Assembly (NCBI RefSeq): GCF_963675165.1
Contig: NC_087377.1
Span: 16,054,198 to 16,118,197 of the forward strand
Direction: 5' to 3'
Source of the DNA: Halichondria panicea
Taxonomy: Eukaryota > Porifera > Demospongiae > Suberitida > Halichondriidae
Length of the DNA stretch: 64,000 bases
The notes beneath the pieces are model-generated. The model had not been told where the DNA came from. It made no database searches and saw only the letters and a list, made by a program, of their open reading frames with translations. The position numbers and the translations under genes are program-made. Positions 63,601-64,000 of this stretch are shown here, piece by piece; positions within the stretch are counted from its first letter, which is position 1; every line of letters starts with the position of its first letter.

Positions 63601-63695
63601 AGTTGATTAATAATAATGTTTCTCTGTTGCACAGGATGAGTGCTGACTCGGCTCTGTTTAAGTCCAAGAGCACGAAATCAAAATGGCTCGACTAG
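57621..63695 (+). CDS. P4: coiled-coil protein gene lacking the usual start
   Basis: Exons about 57621-57738, 63150-63204, 63260-63387 and 63635-63695 with phases as in P2. The ATG GAT TCA of P2 is replaced upstream of [20 protein letters not shown], so the first usable start is the internal ATG at 57686 ([13 protein letters not shown]). The coiled coil has two extra residues (LSVSVRGH). One Lys is Thr in the tail ([11 protein letters not shown]). Intron 1 holds the full set of captured fragments and a piggyBac-type MITE. Confidence 0.55.
58821..59023 (+). pseudogene. Kinase C-lobe fragment (in P4 intron)
   Basis: Third copy of the [17 protein letters not shown] piece. Confidence 0.75.
59762..60419 (+). 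pseudogene. ABCF ATPase fragment (in P4 intron)
   Basis: Pieces 59762-59976, 60211-60279 and 60337-60419, as in P1. The third differs by 4 bases (ccacatgcagaag) and runs into a TGA, so its frame is broken at a different place from P1. Confidence 0.85.
60812..61707. mobile_element. 896-bp piggyBac-type non-autonomous element, P4 only
   Basis: Flanked by TTAA (60808-60811 and 61708-61711). Ends ccctttcccggcttt with the exact inverse aaagccgggaaaggg, plus an inner palindrome gacgacatatgtcgtc. It interrupts the foldback repeat; the empty site aaagttaatggc is in P1 and P2. CCC-starting ends and a TTAA target are hallmarks of piggyBac. No transposase frame. Confidence 0.92.
61903..62398 (+). pseudogene. 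FARSB fragment (in P4 intron)
   Basis: Third copy, 61903-62058 and from 62295, with the same TAG before FPGRC. Confidence 0.88.
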
Positions 63696-64000
63696 TGAGT
63701 TGTGTCACGTCAGTTAGTGTGTAGAGTTGTAGTGAAGCTTTTCTTATTCTAGTCACTCTATAGAGATTATCATAGAATACAGTCAGGTTAATTAATGGAC
63801 TCCATAGCGGACCTATGCCACCTCTAGAGTACAGCTATACTGTTTCACTGTATATCTTGAAGTAAGATTATAATCTAGTGCAATAAGATACTATTAGTGT
63901 TATGATTCTACTAAAACTCGTTCTCAAAAGTTTCAGCCTATAGTCTAGTTTTATTTTATTGCTCCCGTTACTTGCTGCTTAGCCAGATCATATAGTATAA

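Overview
The window looks like a compact, repeat-rich animal genome, most likely a demosponge (inference). The reasons are short introns with GT/AG ends, metazoan-specific families (RASSF, Death and CARD folds, a USF-type bHLH), many TKL-like kinases, long (GT)n tracts, and numerous MITEs. No prokaryotic gene organisation is seen.

Left part (1-15150): a tandem array of head-to-head gene pairs. Each unit has a RASSF-like gene on the minus strand (RA, SARAH, Ser/Lys-rich linker, then a C1 zinc finger) and, 215-280 bp away, a plus-strand gene. The plus-strand gene encodes a CARD-like death fold, a middle region of unknown function, a transmembrane helix, a glycosylation-site-rich ectodomain and a second transmembrane helix. 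Copy A is 133-9912 and copy B is 9962-15142; the first 147 bases are the tail of a further copy. Both copies are damaged. Copy A carries a young, internally deleted Gypsy element with identical LTRs and a 208-bp TA MITE. Copy B carries an 842-bp TA MITE, an in-frame deletion of half the RA domain plus SARAH, and a stop in the CARD exon.

Middle (15150-17850): repeat debris, hairpins and MITE ends; no gene recognised.

Right part (17850-64000): a second tandem array, also of divergent pairs. On the minus strand are four Death-domain kinases (K1-K4). Three continue into a six-blade Kelch propeller, giving the order Death, TKL-like kinase, coiled coil, Kelch. K3 (44133-47029) is intact over five exons and 740 residues. 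A fifth minus-strand gene, K0 (26784-30082), joins the same Kelch module to a different kinase without a Death domain. On the plus strand, about 265 bp from the Death-domain start, lies a small gene (P1-P4, with partial copy P1b). It encodes a ~118-residue coiled-coil protein; P2 is open across all four exons. The long intron of P1, P2 and P4 holds dead fragments of a kinase C-lobe, an ABCF ATPase and the Phe-tRNA synthetase beta subunit. The intron of P3 instead holds a USF-like bHLH gene. The shared upstream regions all contain CACGTG E-boxes.

K1/P1 resemble K3/P3, and K2/P2 resemble K4/P4, so the array probably grew by duplication of a two-unit block. Death, CARD, RASSF and kinase-Kelch proteins together suggest an apoptosis or innate-immunity multigene cluster; this role is inference. 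Near-identical copies differing by transposon insertions could also partly reflect haplotypes joined during assembly.
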